A stretch of DNA of 64,000 bases from Anisakis pegreffii. Lineage: Eukaryota > Nematoda > Chromadorea > Rhabditida > Anisakidae. Under the pieces are notes generated by a model. That model had not been told where the DNA came from, made no database searches, and saw only the letters and a program-made list of their open reading frames with translations. A program made the position numbers and the translations under genes. Of the stretch, positions 27,968 through 39,813 are shown piece by piece. The stretch spans positions 1-64,000 of the forward strand of contig JAPYMA010001522.1 in NCBI GenBank assembly GCA_035041965.1. The letters run 5' to 3'. Each line of letters opens with the position of its first letter. Position 1 is the first letter of the stretch.

Positions 27968-29515
27968 GTATATGAAATACAGTTCGACAATCAGTGTATA
28001 TATTTATAAGTTGAGTGCCTCATTCGTTTTAGCTTCAATGAGTCATCAGCAATTGGAACCGTTTTAAGATTAGCTTCAATGAGTCTTATCAAACGAAAGT
28101 ACGAAGAAATCAACTAATATTGTAGGAGAAATGTCTTATTCTGTTCTTTGAATATTTCACCTTGCCACATCATCCATATTTACACCATGAGAAGTAATTC
28201 AATCAGAAAGTAATACTGTTGACGGCTTGGTTCAAGGATGGTAGAATAGAGATATTATTGGAGTAATAAACTGATTGTAGTAGGTGGATGGAACTACTGA
28301 GCTATGAAGATGAATGGGTGGATGAATGAACGTGTGAATAATGGATGCACCACAGCATCTTCATCTGCACGGCAAAGTTGATCGCTGATCAAATTCAGTT
28401 CAAGACCTTATACCATATTCTGTACGCAGCTGAAGCTCTAGAAGCTGCTCTGTCTGCTACTGCTCACCAGTATCATCTGCAGTAACTACCACTACCAGTT
28501 CAGTTACTGCTCGAATTACTGCTCTTACTTTACTATTACTACTAATGCCGTACTATAATATCGTTATTGCTGCATCGCTGCTCTACCTACCTCCTTATAC
28601 GAACAACCATCTGGCACAAACGATAAGCATATCAACCTCTGTCTAGAGAGCAGTCAGAAGAGATTGGATAAATTCGCGATGCGATTCACTCATCTACCTA
28701 CCTAGACGTTCGAGCAACCGAATCGATACCTGCTGTTGCTCACCTTATTTTTATCCACCTAGTGTATCACATCGCATATTTTTGTGAGTGCTGATAATAC
28801 CTGCACTTAATGCTCGCACTGCCCAGCGCATTCAGCCAAGCAATGTTATAGCCAAATAAAGCCAGCTGTAACAAGCCTACTAAGGACAAGCACCTAGCTC
28901 GTTAAACCTTTGCTATCATATTCATTCATTTTCATCTGCTCCTCACTTCTCTATCTTTTTCGGCATTCAAAAGAAGAAGAACCCAGTAACATTCTACCTC
29001 TTATAATACCTCACAACTTATTTTGCAGTTTCTATTCATTCATTCACTCGGTTCATTCCTTATTCTTATTCATCATTTCATTGAGCACTCTCATCCCTCA
29101 CGATCACCTTTCGTGATCACCTTTTAGCTATCAGCTATCTCGTTCGCACATCCAATAACAAGCCTTTTATCTGCCTCTACTCCTTATAGAGACTACTGTT
29201 TCTACTCAAATACTTCATTTCAGTTCAATTCACATATACCTCCATCTGTTCCACTCTTCCTCAGTTCTTCTTCCATCTCTGTTCTACGAGTGATTCTATC
29301 AACGCTTCTTCTCCTTTTTCGACTACTGATGTCACTCGCGTTTAATGTGACTACCTTCCTCAACTGAGTTCCTCATTCTGTTCCTTGATGATGAGCATTT
29401 TTGAGGATGTTCGTCTTTTTAGAAGGGACTGTACATTTGACTTATCGTCGAGATCAAGTACTTACTGTCATCGTGCATTCTTCGAGGTATCCTCGAAGGT
29501 GAACCATAATTTGGT

Positions 29516-29569
29516 ATAGCTATAATTGAAGAATTGAAGCATATAGCTGTAATTAAAGAATTGAAGCAT
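29516..29569. repeat. 27-bp tandem duplication
   Basis: Two adjacent 27-bp copies (29516-29542 and 29543-29569) begin ATAGCT and end GAATTGAAGCAT, and differ at two positions. Just upstream, 29480-29498 is a perfect hairpin with CTTCGAGG arms and a 3-nt centre. Confidence 0.85.
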
Positions 29570-31663
29570 TTTGTGGAACAAACATATACTCAGGAAAACT
29601 TTTTTTCAGAATACGGAGATGGAATTTATGAACCGAACGGACTGAAAAATCGGAGGACAAATCGAAGATTACTTGACGATTCGTGAAGAGTAAGAATGAA
29701 CAACGGATTAATATGCATGAATAACAAGAGAAACATTGTAGCAGCATTACACAAAATGCAGTACTCATTCGATCAAATGCCAAATTCATTGACACAATCT
29801 TTCCAGATGGTTCAATTCGACGAAACTCAGATGGTTCGTTGTCAAATGTGTCATCTCTGAACCCATTTGTGATCATTCGGAGAGTTCATTTCACTTTTCA
29901 AAACATGCAAATTGTTGTAATCATAATAGAGAAGCTTAAATAATGTATTTCAAATAACTGCATTCATTCATTAACAAAAGTCAATCGTGTTAACTAAAGA
30001 TTACCGCAAAATGTACGTATGCTTTTATTGTTCTTCTCTGGCTGGATCAAACAGAATTAACCATTTCAATAAATAAACTGAAATGTGTTTACGACAATAC
30101 GATTTGTTAACGTTGTATCATATTGTTTACAGTATCATAAAAGCATCGAAAGCGCAACAGAGCAATGAACTTCACGTACTAACAGCAGCCTCCAAATCCT
30201 TCGCATAATATCTTCAGTAATATGCCGATTAATGCATTAACAATGAGATTCAAGAGTTTATAGCGTGATATAAAGTATGAATGACCGTTATCGAGAGCGA
30301 CAGGATCAAAGCTCAGACAAACGAATCAAAACACAAACATAATTAAGGTACTAAAATACTGTCGACTATCCACGCAAATGATTGCTTTCGAAACAATACA
30401 AAGTTAATAAATGATTCATTCGAGCTGATTAGCGTAACATTGCGAATTGCGTGTCATCGAAACATTTTGCAACGTTTCTTGAAAGGCAGCGACGATCTAT
30501 AAGGCGCTTTTCGGTCGAAGATTTTGTCTGTTAACCGGATACGAGATGTCGTGTTTAACGAATACAAATAAAGCAAATGAATATGTTGGCTCAATTCATC
30601 AATGATGTTTGTTAGTGCGTTTGACACTTCTTCTTCTTATTCTTCTGGTTGTGAAATCAATTCTCAACGAAATTGATTCCTTCCATTCCTCAATCTATTC
30701 TTCTTCACCACCAACTCCATCTTCTTCCAAATAGCCATGCAATGGTAGTCTTTCGGCATCGTCGCGTTCGAATGAAGCATATCTGAAAGAACTGTGATAG
30801 GTGCGAATAGTATTGTGACAGAAAAACCATTCTTTGAAGTAGTGTCGAGACACGATACTTACTCTCTATCTGTAAGGCATTGTCTAGTGATTACGCAATC
30901 GGATAGCAATAACTTATCTGACATATATCTGGCCATCAGCACTGTTCTTTTTTAATCATAATGTTTTATCGATATTCTCTTCGCAAGCGATGTGTTAACC
31001 TAGCAAGGGACAAAACTCTGTTCGAGAAGTGCAAAACTGTTCAACTTTTTTTATAATTTCGTCCCTTTGAATCGGTTAGAGGACTGACGGAATAGCATTA
31101 ATGAAAGACTTTGACTAGAACCGAATGTTTCCACTCAAAAGAAGCACAATTCGGTGCGGACATTTAAATTCTTATGTTTTCTCCATACAACACTTTTAAG
31201 AATACTAATTAATACTTATATTTACTTATAAGTAAGAGGTCCAATACGTTCTCAATGGAACAGATTGAATGGAAGGTTATTGTAGATTCTTTCAGTTTTA
31301 ACTCGACTATTATTCATTAAGAAACCAAAATAGGGAATACAATTGAAGTGATCCAACTCTTTGCATTCATTTTCGTTGGACTAAGGCCACTCATAATAAA
31401 AGGACATTGTAATCGTTGGATTACGAAGATATTCTCTATTATTTTTCACATTTGAAGAGGTCTACTTTCAATTCAAATTTCTTTTTACAAAATACTGCTG
31501 CATGATTATTCGATCATCTCGAGAGGCATTCAAATTGCCAGGCTAGAACAATGAGGTGCTGCTACCACTTAACAAATTAAAGCTTCAAGAGAATCGTCAC
31601 CAATATTCGCGAGAACCTCTCTTAACTCGAGTTTATCTTATCTTTTCAGATGTTTTGTGTTGT

Positions 31664-32886
31664 TTACGAGCATAAAAACATGCTGTAGTCGACGAACAAT
31701 TTTATTTTTTTGGCGCAGTAGGAACTGTTAGGTGTGTATGAAAATTTTCGGGCGAATTCAGCGAATAATTGTGACGTAGAATTCTCAAATGTAACATACG
31801 GTGGAGGTTCTTCGTAAGGTATGAGTCCATAGATGGGGTCCTCGACAACTGTTGATAGTTCATTCTCATCGTATAATCTGCAAATGGACATGCCGACTGG
31901 AAAACACCCAGAATGAACATTCCTCAGTTCACCATTAAGATGCTTGAGCATATATTTTCAAAACTTCAATTCCGTCAGTTTTCATTTGGAGAAGTGAAGT
32001 TGGTTCGTTTCGTATTCTCATTCAATGAAATATTCAGAGTTGCCCACAATGCATGTAAACATAATGAAATTGATAATAACAAAGACGATCAAGAGAATAA
32101 TTTCGGTGATAATAACTTGTACGCATTGCTGTCGTGATCGGAAATGTCGTGTGCAGCTGGCTCAAAATCTTCGAAATAACATTGTACAATGAATGCAATT
32201 AACAACGTTGATACTGCCATCGTCACAAACAATACTATGTTATTTGCGCTGGAAATTAATTCGTTACTTTCTCTGCACTAGGTATTTTTTTTAAAAAATT
32301 GGAAATAGCGGAAGAATCTCTTCAACCTGCCAGCAAAAATCGCTCTAATTTCGGTACTTTCTGAGAAGGGAACATTCAGAACTTCGGTTATAATTAAGAG
32401 AACTGTGAGTTATAAATTACATCCCGTATTCATTTTTAAGTCTTCTCACAGGATTTCTATAGAAATGATTGAATGTTTCCATTTCAAATCGCTATGAATC
32501 GATGAATAATCGCTGATTCACTTACTCATCCTTCAGACTGATATCTTTTGCGCAACAACTTTTATAGCCATAAACTGTGCAGCAGCTGTATCCTTCTGAA
32601 CAAAGGTAGATGTTGGGCTGTAAGAATTCAGTTTTGAATATTCCAATTTTATAGCTGCTATTGACAAATGAAAATATCTGAAGCTTTAACTGTGTTCACC
32701 ACTCGATAGTTAGTAGATGATCGATGACGATCACTGAAAACATTCGAGTGAACATAGTCATGAATAATGTTCAACCTTCACCTGATACTGAGGTTTTTCG
32801 GGGTGGTAAGAACATTTCACCTTACTCGCAATTGCTGTTGAAACTGCACATAAGAGGAGCAAAGAAAACCCAAGACAATTCTGCAT
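31664..32886 (-). CDS. Single-pass membrane protein with Cys-rich ectodomain and PPPY motif (WBP1/VOPP1/Shisa-like)
   Basis: Four exons: 32782-32886, 32526-32617, 32117-32248 and 31664-31877 (phases 0, 2, 2), giving 180 residues. Seen: an ATG and signal peptide (MQNCLGFSLLLLCAVSTAIA), a short ectodomain with paired cysteines (C25, C41, C47-C48, C56-C57, the last four in GYSCCTVYGYKSCC), a transmembrane helix at about 70-91, and a cytoplasmic tail with EEPPPYVTF (PPPY at 134-137). This architecture is that of WBP1/VOPP1/Shisa-type proteins, whose PPxY motifs bind WW domains of NEDD4-family ligases or related adaptors. All junctions are GT-AG and restore the frame, including a lysine codon split between exons 3 and 4. 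Its substrate and role are unknown. The class is inferred from layout, not from a specific orthologue. The short tail has only one PPxY, fewer than is common in vertebrate relatives. Confidence 0.78.
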
Positions 32887-35800
32887 CGCAACATACCATG
32901 GAAAACATAAAACTGAACGTTTGTTCGATTCGTTAGAGGAATGAAAAAAATTTTTGAGGCCAATATGAGAGCTTTTAGTAGCTTGGATACCGATTGTATT
33001 CATCTTCATTTCCAATTTTTATTAACTGATTCCAGTGATATGCTGTGCGTATAAGGAGCTTCATATGGTTTTCTTCAAACTTTAGTCATTATCACATAAG
33101 ACTATTATTGTTTATTGTAGAGACCGATTGAATTGAACAGAGCAGGAATATTGTGCTCTTCGACGTAAATCAATGTACACACTTATTTCTGAACGATCCA
33201 TTTTGGTGGTTACTAAGCAAAGTGAGAACATGTGGTGCAAGTGATATAGCCTCATTATCCCCTTTAGTGTTGTAAATGTTTGTCTGCCGAAAATATATCA
33301 TTGATGTTGGACACGACAACAATGAATGACCGCAGTGTTGCCCTCATATTGACGTCTTCATTCAGAGGTGCATAATTCGATTTCCCGATGGATGAACCGA
33401 GAAGAAATTTAGGGATGGTTAAATAAGACTGGATTACCAGATCGAACACGATTTCCGGCATTTCAGCGCTGATGAATTTCTAACACCACATCCTTATGGC
33501 GTGATATTCAAGGGTAACTGATTCAATCGGATCACTTTGAGCTCCCAAATATCTTTGAAATCAACGCATTGATCTATTAATCACGCCACTTCTTCCATTC
33601 ATATTATGCATGACAGAATTGTGATGTGACAGCTGTAAACGAATACTTGAGTGATGCTGTATGCTTAAGTCAACTACCTCCTGGGGAGATGATATTACGG
33701 CTTATCTTGACTCCAATCGGCAGATCCTATCTTAACGTATAATGTGATCATTCACTCGTAAGACTGACAGAGTGGATCAGAAAATTTATTGGTCGATCGT
33801 TTATGCTGATGAATAACCTGCATGAGATAGTTTCATGGGATCGAGCCACATTCAAGAAATTGAAACGAACGCAAACATTTAATTCGGTGCCTCGATCTAT
33901 CCGATACATCTCAAATTTACTCGAATAGTTTTGAAGGAATGATAGCATATATATTATTCCAAAGCCAGAACATGTCAAGAGTAGTGATGGGCGAAGTTCG
34001 GAGAGAAATTTGTTTTTGGTTCGGATAAGATCGCTCTCGTCATGCGTTTCGAGTTGCCGTTTCTGTTTGATGAATTGCATTGATGAAAAATCAGAACTTG
34101 ATTTGATAGTCAAGTTTGCAAGAGAAAAGGGCTCAAGAAAGCAGCCCAAACGTTGAAAAACCAGCTACAACTTTTTTCGTCATCATTTCAACAATCCAAA
34201 CATTTTGAAATGTTATAAATTCGTTTGTTGAAGCAAATAAATTTTGCTCTCAAACATGTACGAATGAAAATAGATATGCGCGAAAGAAAAGGGAACCAGT
34301 TGAAATCAGATGTGTGATCGAAGGTATCAGGAGGATAGAAATGGATGATATGTGAAATTGAGAATTGTGTTGATTGAGTGACATTCGTTGCTAAAATGAT
34401 TTCAAAGAAGCAAGACGCCACCAAAAGTGAGTCTTTGATGAACACACCATTTGATGTTATACGAATCGGTATCTTCAGTCACCGTGTACGATTCACATCG
34501 GTTAGTGTTTCGTCTCTGGGGAATCACGGCAGATTCGTCGAACTTATTAACCAGCCAGCAACGCTATCCCACTGCTACTTCATATTCAATTCGATCACTC
34601 CTCCTAAATCATATCCTATCAAACGTCAGTATGCCAAACAAAATTTTATGAATTCTTTCTCAAATTAAACACTCACAAATATGTATTCGAGTCTTCTATA
34701 TTACCATAATACACATCAAAATGTTGCAAATAACGTCAACATTATTGTTAGCCGTTGCCTTCTCGCAGTTTGAAGGAGTGTTGTTTAGTTGAGTAAAGTT
34801 ACATTTTTCTTTGATGAATTCAGATTCTCTGAGGGATTCAGCAAATTCAGGCTTGATTGCAACCATACCCAATTATAAGTTGTAAGGCAGTGCCAAAGTC
34901 TGTTCAGCAATAATAAGACTATGAAATATGATAAAGTAATAATGATAATGAATCAAAAGTGCGTCTGATGAAAAACCAAACGATCACATCTTTATTATCA
35001 TTATGCCCTTTTGGTCGATCAAATATGCATTTATTACTGCTGAAAGAAGCTCTATGAAGTGATTCCGAGGCAAAGTGGAGACATAAGCAGAACTGTCGAA
35101 ACATTTCTGTATTGATGATTGAGCAAGTATTTCTACTGTCACCAGTAAACTGATTTATTGGAAAACTTTCTTCGAATTTGACACCAACGTGGATATCATA
35201 CAATAAGTTTACATAGAAAGCATACTGAAGAACGAATGCAGGGTATTAGTATAAAGTGTGGATAAATTCAACGCATTTACCGTAAGCTCTGCGTTTTTCG
35301 TTTAACAAATTACCTCAACTATCACTTTCCACTGAACTACGGTAATTGCTTGACGACATCTGATAGTAAGTGAATGAAGTAAAATTGATGATGACATGTA
35401 CGCTTCCTGTGATTTCGTGTTTTTTTTACGCTGGAACCATCAACCCACCAGCAAGCCACATGAAAGTATAGGTCAGATTAGATTTGTGACAAGCGAATGA
35501 ATAAGATTTAACAAAACCAGATGAAGAAAAACATATAACAAATAAAGGTTTCTGCTATACATGTCATCTGTCTAAATTATATTTGTTACGGATGCCTCTC
35601 GTGCTCTAATCCACTATCAAACATATATCTGAATAAAATGCCAGAAAAAAAATCATTCACATTTCCCAAGCGGTGCAACATACTACCGACATATTCGCGT
35701 TTTCGTGTTTGCTCGTCGAATAGGTTCTTTCTATCAGCAACCAATCCACAACAATAAAGACTACTCGTTTCCTTTGCTCAATCTTATACGAGGTTCATTC

Positions 35801-37817
35801 ACCATTCAATCATCCGTCTCAACTGATGTGATACGGTAGAATACTTCTACTGCTAGTGCTATTTCAATCATGCAATCAACTGCAACACAATACACCAACA
35901 AAAATGGCACGATTCAATTTATGAATCCTTACTTGCTAATAAAAGATTGCACACAAATGTTACACTATTGATCATGCAAAAATTTCAAGTTGCAAACTTC
36001 AAACTGTGTTGTTCGTTTTCGTCTGAAGCTCTCAACATTAGATCTTTGAGTTTTTTAATAATTTCACATTCAATTCAAAGAAGAATGGGGTGCAGTCTCA
36101 GTGCATCTTAGTTTCTGAAATTTCGAGTAGCAAGGAGTAAAGAAAGCGATCGCGCTGCAGGAATCTTCACCGTGAAATTGCTAAAATTATGCCATCTATG
36201 CAATGAAGTCACTGAATTGAATCAGTTGAATCAGTCATAAGGTTACATTCTCCTTAACTATTACTCAGGTATGATACAATTATTGTACTCTTACTCTAAT
36301 CCCACAAAGACAGATCGTTTCCCTTGAAGATACGGTAGTCTATGAATATCTTTGCATGAAATCCTCAAAGCAGAATGCTTTAGTAATGCGCAGAAGGTTC
36401 TCACAGAACGGATGCTGGATTCGTTAGTACTGCTATTGTTGTACGGCATTGATGGTGGATGAATACGATGTACGGTTGATTACGTCCGATTCATTTTGTG
36501 CACGGCATTCGGTATGATGAATGTAATCTTCTTGCTTTACAAATGGTTTCTCCTTCCGGTTTGATGCGTGTTGCATTGGTTAATAGATGTCATTTGTACG
36601 GATATAACATCCTTTGTCAACTCCATAAATGAATACATTCAACTAATTCAACCCGCAAAAAGTTCATCTGAATTTACACGTTTAGAATCGTTCAAGAGAA
36701 TAGATAAATTTTTTCGGTATTCATGTGATCCTCACCATTCGTGATCTACTCAAATTGCCGTTGAATGCACATTATCTCAAGTCATCGTGCAATCAAGAAA
36801 TCAATATCCACTCTATGTTTGGGCATCTAGCACCATCGTTGTCATTATACCGACTTCATGTTGTCATCATCCTTTTATTTGTTGAACAATCCAGTATTTA
36901 CGCTGAATTGTCACTAACAACACCAATTCGTTACTCTCATTTTGTCGTTTCCTCTTTTACGTACGCTGCAATCATCTGTTGACTCTATTCAGCCGATATA
37001 ACGATACCGTAACTCTTGATGAGGAATTGTTACAGCTTTTCCGATTGATATTCGTTGAAGGTTCATCAACTCATCCAGCACAATACAGTAAGAATGAGAA
37101 TGATGTGCTGTTAGATCTTGTTAAGATCAAGGGACTTTAATGAAACAAGTGAGTGATGCATATAATTATGATAGAATCGCATCTCTTGAAACGAATGGTC
37201 AAATTAAGAGGTCATCGAAGAGGATTTATGACTAGCAGCGTTATTTATTGGTGGTGCTGTTGATTGACGTGAATCAAGGGAATTCTCGAAGACATGAAAA
37301 GATGTACATATCGCTCAAGAATTAAGATAATTCGATTTGCATATGATAGGATAATAGTAAGAAGCGTCATGAATACCTCAGTAATGAGGCGTTTTGTTGT
37401 GGACGCAATACTTAAACGACTGCTTTCATGCATACATATACTCACATGTCAACCTTCTAATGATGCTGGGGTATTCATTCGAATACGGTGAAGTCGACTT
37501 ATTTCAGGCCTGTAGTTTTGAGGGAATTTTTTGTGCAGTCGATATCAAAACATTTGCATATTAATGTCATAATTCTCTGCTATATTTCATCAAAAATAAG
37601 CCATTAACATTGAACACAAATTCTGTAATTGTTGACTTTTTGCTTGTCAAGTTCCATTTTCTCACTTTTTAACACAAATCATTCACATTTGAAGGAATTC
37701 TAGTAATTGAAATTTATTAATTCAGTCGATTACGACAGATATCATATGATTTTTTTGAGAGCAGAAGATGGAATTTTGAGCTCTCTTGCACACCTTCGAT
37801 CGCTTATTTTCGTTAGA
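32887..37817. other. Intergenic DNA
   Basis: Nothing can be supported as a gene. The longest minus-strand frame (33748-34149, 133 codons) begins with TTG, shows no domain and has no clear partner exons. The overlapping plus frame at 34378-34668 is likewise unrecognised. Confidence 0.5.
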
Positions 37818-39813
37818 TCAGTCTTCTTTCTTTTCATTCCATGGATCGAAATCGCTGCTCGACTCTTGATTGATCGTCCAGCTTTTATGAATCCAGATGG
37901 TTTCTTGTCCATCAGGACCATAGATTGTCTTTTTGTAATAACAGATAATTTTCTTCTCAGCACCGTTTCCAGACACGCTACATCTCTGGTTCTCACCATC
38001 AATGTTAGGCCACTCTCCGGGCATTTCGGACGACTGAGGCGATGGAATTTTCGGGTAGGCTGGCAAATTTTTGAAGCTACCGGGTTTAGTTGGGCCCTTT
38101 TTGCCGTTTTGTGGCGAACTCATCGATTCTCCAAAACCTTTATCATTCTTAGTCGCAGGGTAACGATTTGGCCAAGACGGAGATGGTCGTTGCCCCCAGA
38201 ATGGCCACCCGTATTCCTCGTCGGGAAATGACCAATCAGTGTTTCCAAATCCATTCGGCAAATCATTCGTATTTTTATCGTACTGATAAACACTAGTTTC
38301 CCAGTTCTCTTTTATGATGCACTCTCGGTATGTTGTCTTCAAAGTTTTGTCAGTTGCCAAATCAATTTCGCTTTTCCCATTGCTCGAATCAATTTCATCC
38401 ACATAGTGACATTCCTAAACAAGAAATTTTTCCGTGAACATCAACTGAGACCGATTTGACATTCAAAAAACTTCAGCTGTTATGCATTAAAAGCGCGTAA
38501 AATTGGATAATATCTTAATTTGATAATACACCCATCAGAGTGTACTATGTGAAAACAGAAATTTTCGATTTGGTTAAGTCGTGATTACAAGAAAAAGCTG
38601 AGGTCATTATGCACTTTCAGTGTATTTTTCTCATGCATGAGAACCGGTTGAAAAGGGCTTAATAAATATTCCTTGACATGATTCCTTATGCCTGATCAAC
38701 AAAGAATTTCACACCGCAACACATCACTTACCCCTTTATCGCCTGCTTTAAGACAACCATGATAAATTTTGAGTACAGGTTCAATGCCATCAGATTTGCT
38801 AAAATATCCATTCTGTGACTGTGTTGCATCAGCTGGAAATAAATATAAACATAACGATGAGTATCGAAACGACTGAAAGCTATGCTCATCATTGTCTACC
38901 CTTAAAAATTGTTCTATGCCTGAAAAAGTTTTGCTACTTCAAGTTTTTATACCCTGTAGAAGAATTTAGCTCACACGCCACACGTAAACTTTGATATTTC
39001 TGACATTTAAATTGCTTTTTGCGATTAGCACATTGCGTTATTCAACGAGTTTTGAAAACATCGCCGAATAGTTAGAAGTTGAGAATATAAGCGATGGTTC
39101 CATTCGAATAACTCTTGAGTTCACTGAATTTTAAGATTGTTCGTTTCCGTTGAGCGCTCACAAATCAAATTCTTAATCTCTGTTGGAATGTCTATGATGA
39201 TCTCGTTTCCAGCCATTTCTCATTCTTTTTCATATGTTCACTTCTTTTTCATCATCTGCTCTTTTTCATTCAGTGCTAAATGCACCTGCAACTGCCGTTT
39301 ACAGTGCAGATCAGCATTAGATGGAACGCACTAATATGGTCTTATGACTACATTGCACACGGAACTCACTGCTGCTTGTTTCCATTCTCGGAATGAGTTT
39401 CATATCACAGAAAAATGATTCAAACGGAACGTGCGCAATTCCTATAAAAACGATTCATTTCGTTAGCCATAATTTTGTTTCCCAGTGAAAAATTGTAGTC
39501 CCTATTGTTTAAGAAGCACGGAACTTTCATCATTCGACAAACAACGCTGCTCGCTGAAAGTATCGAATGCAAATCTGAGTATTGTGAGAGACATAACTAT
39601 TAAAGTCGCATAAAGCTGACATCATGCGTCAATGCAAAGATGAGACTATGGATTTCGTCGCAAATAAACTGAACCTTTTCCAGACAATTTCACTTCAACA
39701 TCGACACGACGTCCATTGCAGAGGAATACGGGCCGAATGTTCGGATTGGATATCACACGACACTGAACGCATGATATTACCGTAAGAATTAAGCTTGCAA
39801 GATCAACTCTCAT
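37818..39813 (-). CDS. Secreted transthyretin-like (TTL) protein with Pro/Trp-rich C-terminal extension
   Basis: Three exons: 39675-39813, 38732-38832 and 37818-38414 (phases 1, 0), giving 278 residues. Seen: a signal peptide (residues 1-18, ending SCVQC), then the nematode TTL pattern: a first strand with FLCNGRRVDVEVKL (LCNG at 31-34), GYFSKSDG, and LKIYHGC at 67-73, followed by ECHYV at 81-85 and a later Cys in YRECII. TTL proteins (the nematode ttr family) are small secreted proteins, usually about 120-150 residues; one C. elegans member bridges apoptotic cells to phagocytes, but most have no known ligand. Here the core is followed by about 150 extra residues: an aromatic/proline stretch at 139-166 (including YGWPFWGQRPSPSWP), a Ser/Pro/Lys linker, and a final segment with C225 and C238 ending in charged residues. 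I chose the ATG at 39813 over the in-frame upstream codon (39837) because it gives a cleaner signal peptide. Family call good; extension function unknown. Confidence 0.85.

Larger units (their letters stand above)
22481..31663. other. Gene-poor DNA
   Basis: No gene can be supported. Features seen: a 30-bp near-perfect palindrome at 27938-27967, a repeated TTAGCTTCAATGAGTC word at about 28029-28085, a long pyrimidine-biased segment at about 28430-29350, an 8-bp-arm hairpin at 29480-29498, and a 27-bp tandem duplication at 29516-29569. Open frames of 100-107 codons at 24750-25052 and 29553-29876 (minus) begin with ATG but show no motif or partner exons. Confidence 0.5.

Noticed and set aside
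28910..29116. Hydrophobic plus-strand frame
   Set aside because: Explained by the strong pyrimidine bias of the strand, which yields Leu/Ser/Phe-rich translations.
29553..29876. 107-codon minus-strand frame starting with ATG
   Set aside because: No motif, no signal peptide of good quality and no partner exons; kept only as a mention in the intergenic entry.
33748..34149. 133-codon minus-strand open frame
   Set aside because: It begins with TTG, shows no domain and has no convincing neighbouring exons; a frame of this length can arise by chance in 64 kb.
37707..38231. 174-codon plus-strand open frame
   Set aside because: It is the antisense shadow of the last exon of the transthyretin-like gene, which has a signal peptide, consistent splice phases and family motifs on the minus strand.
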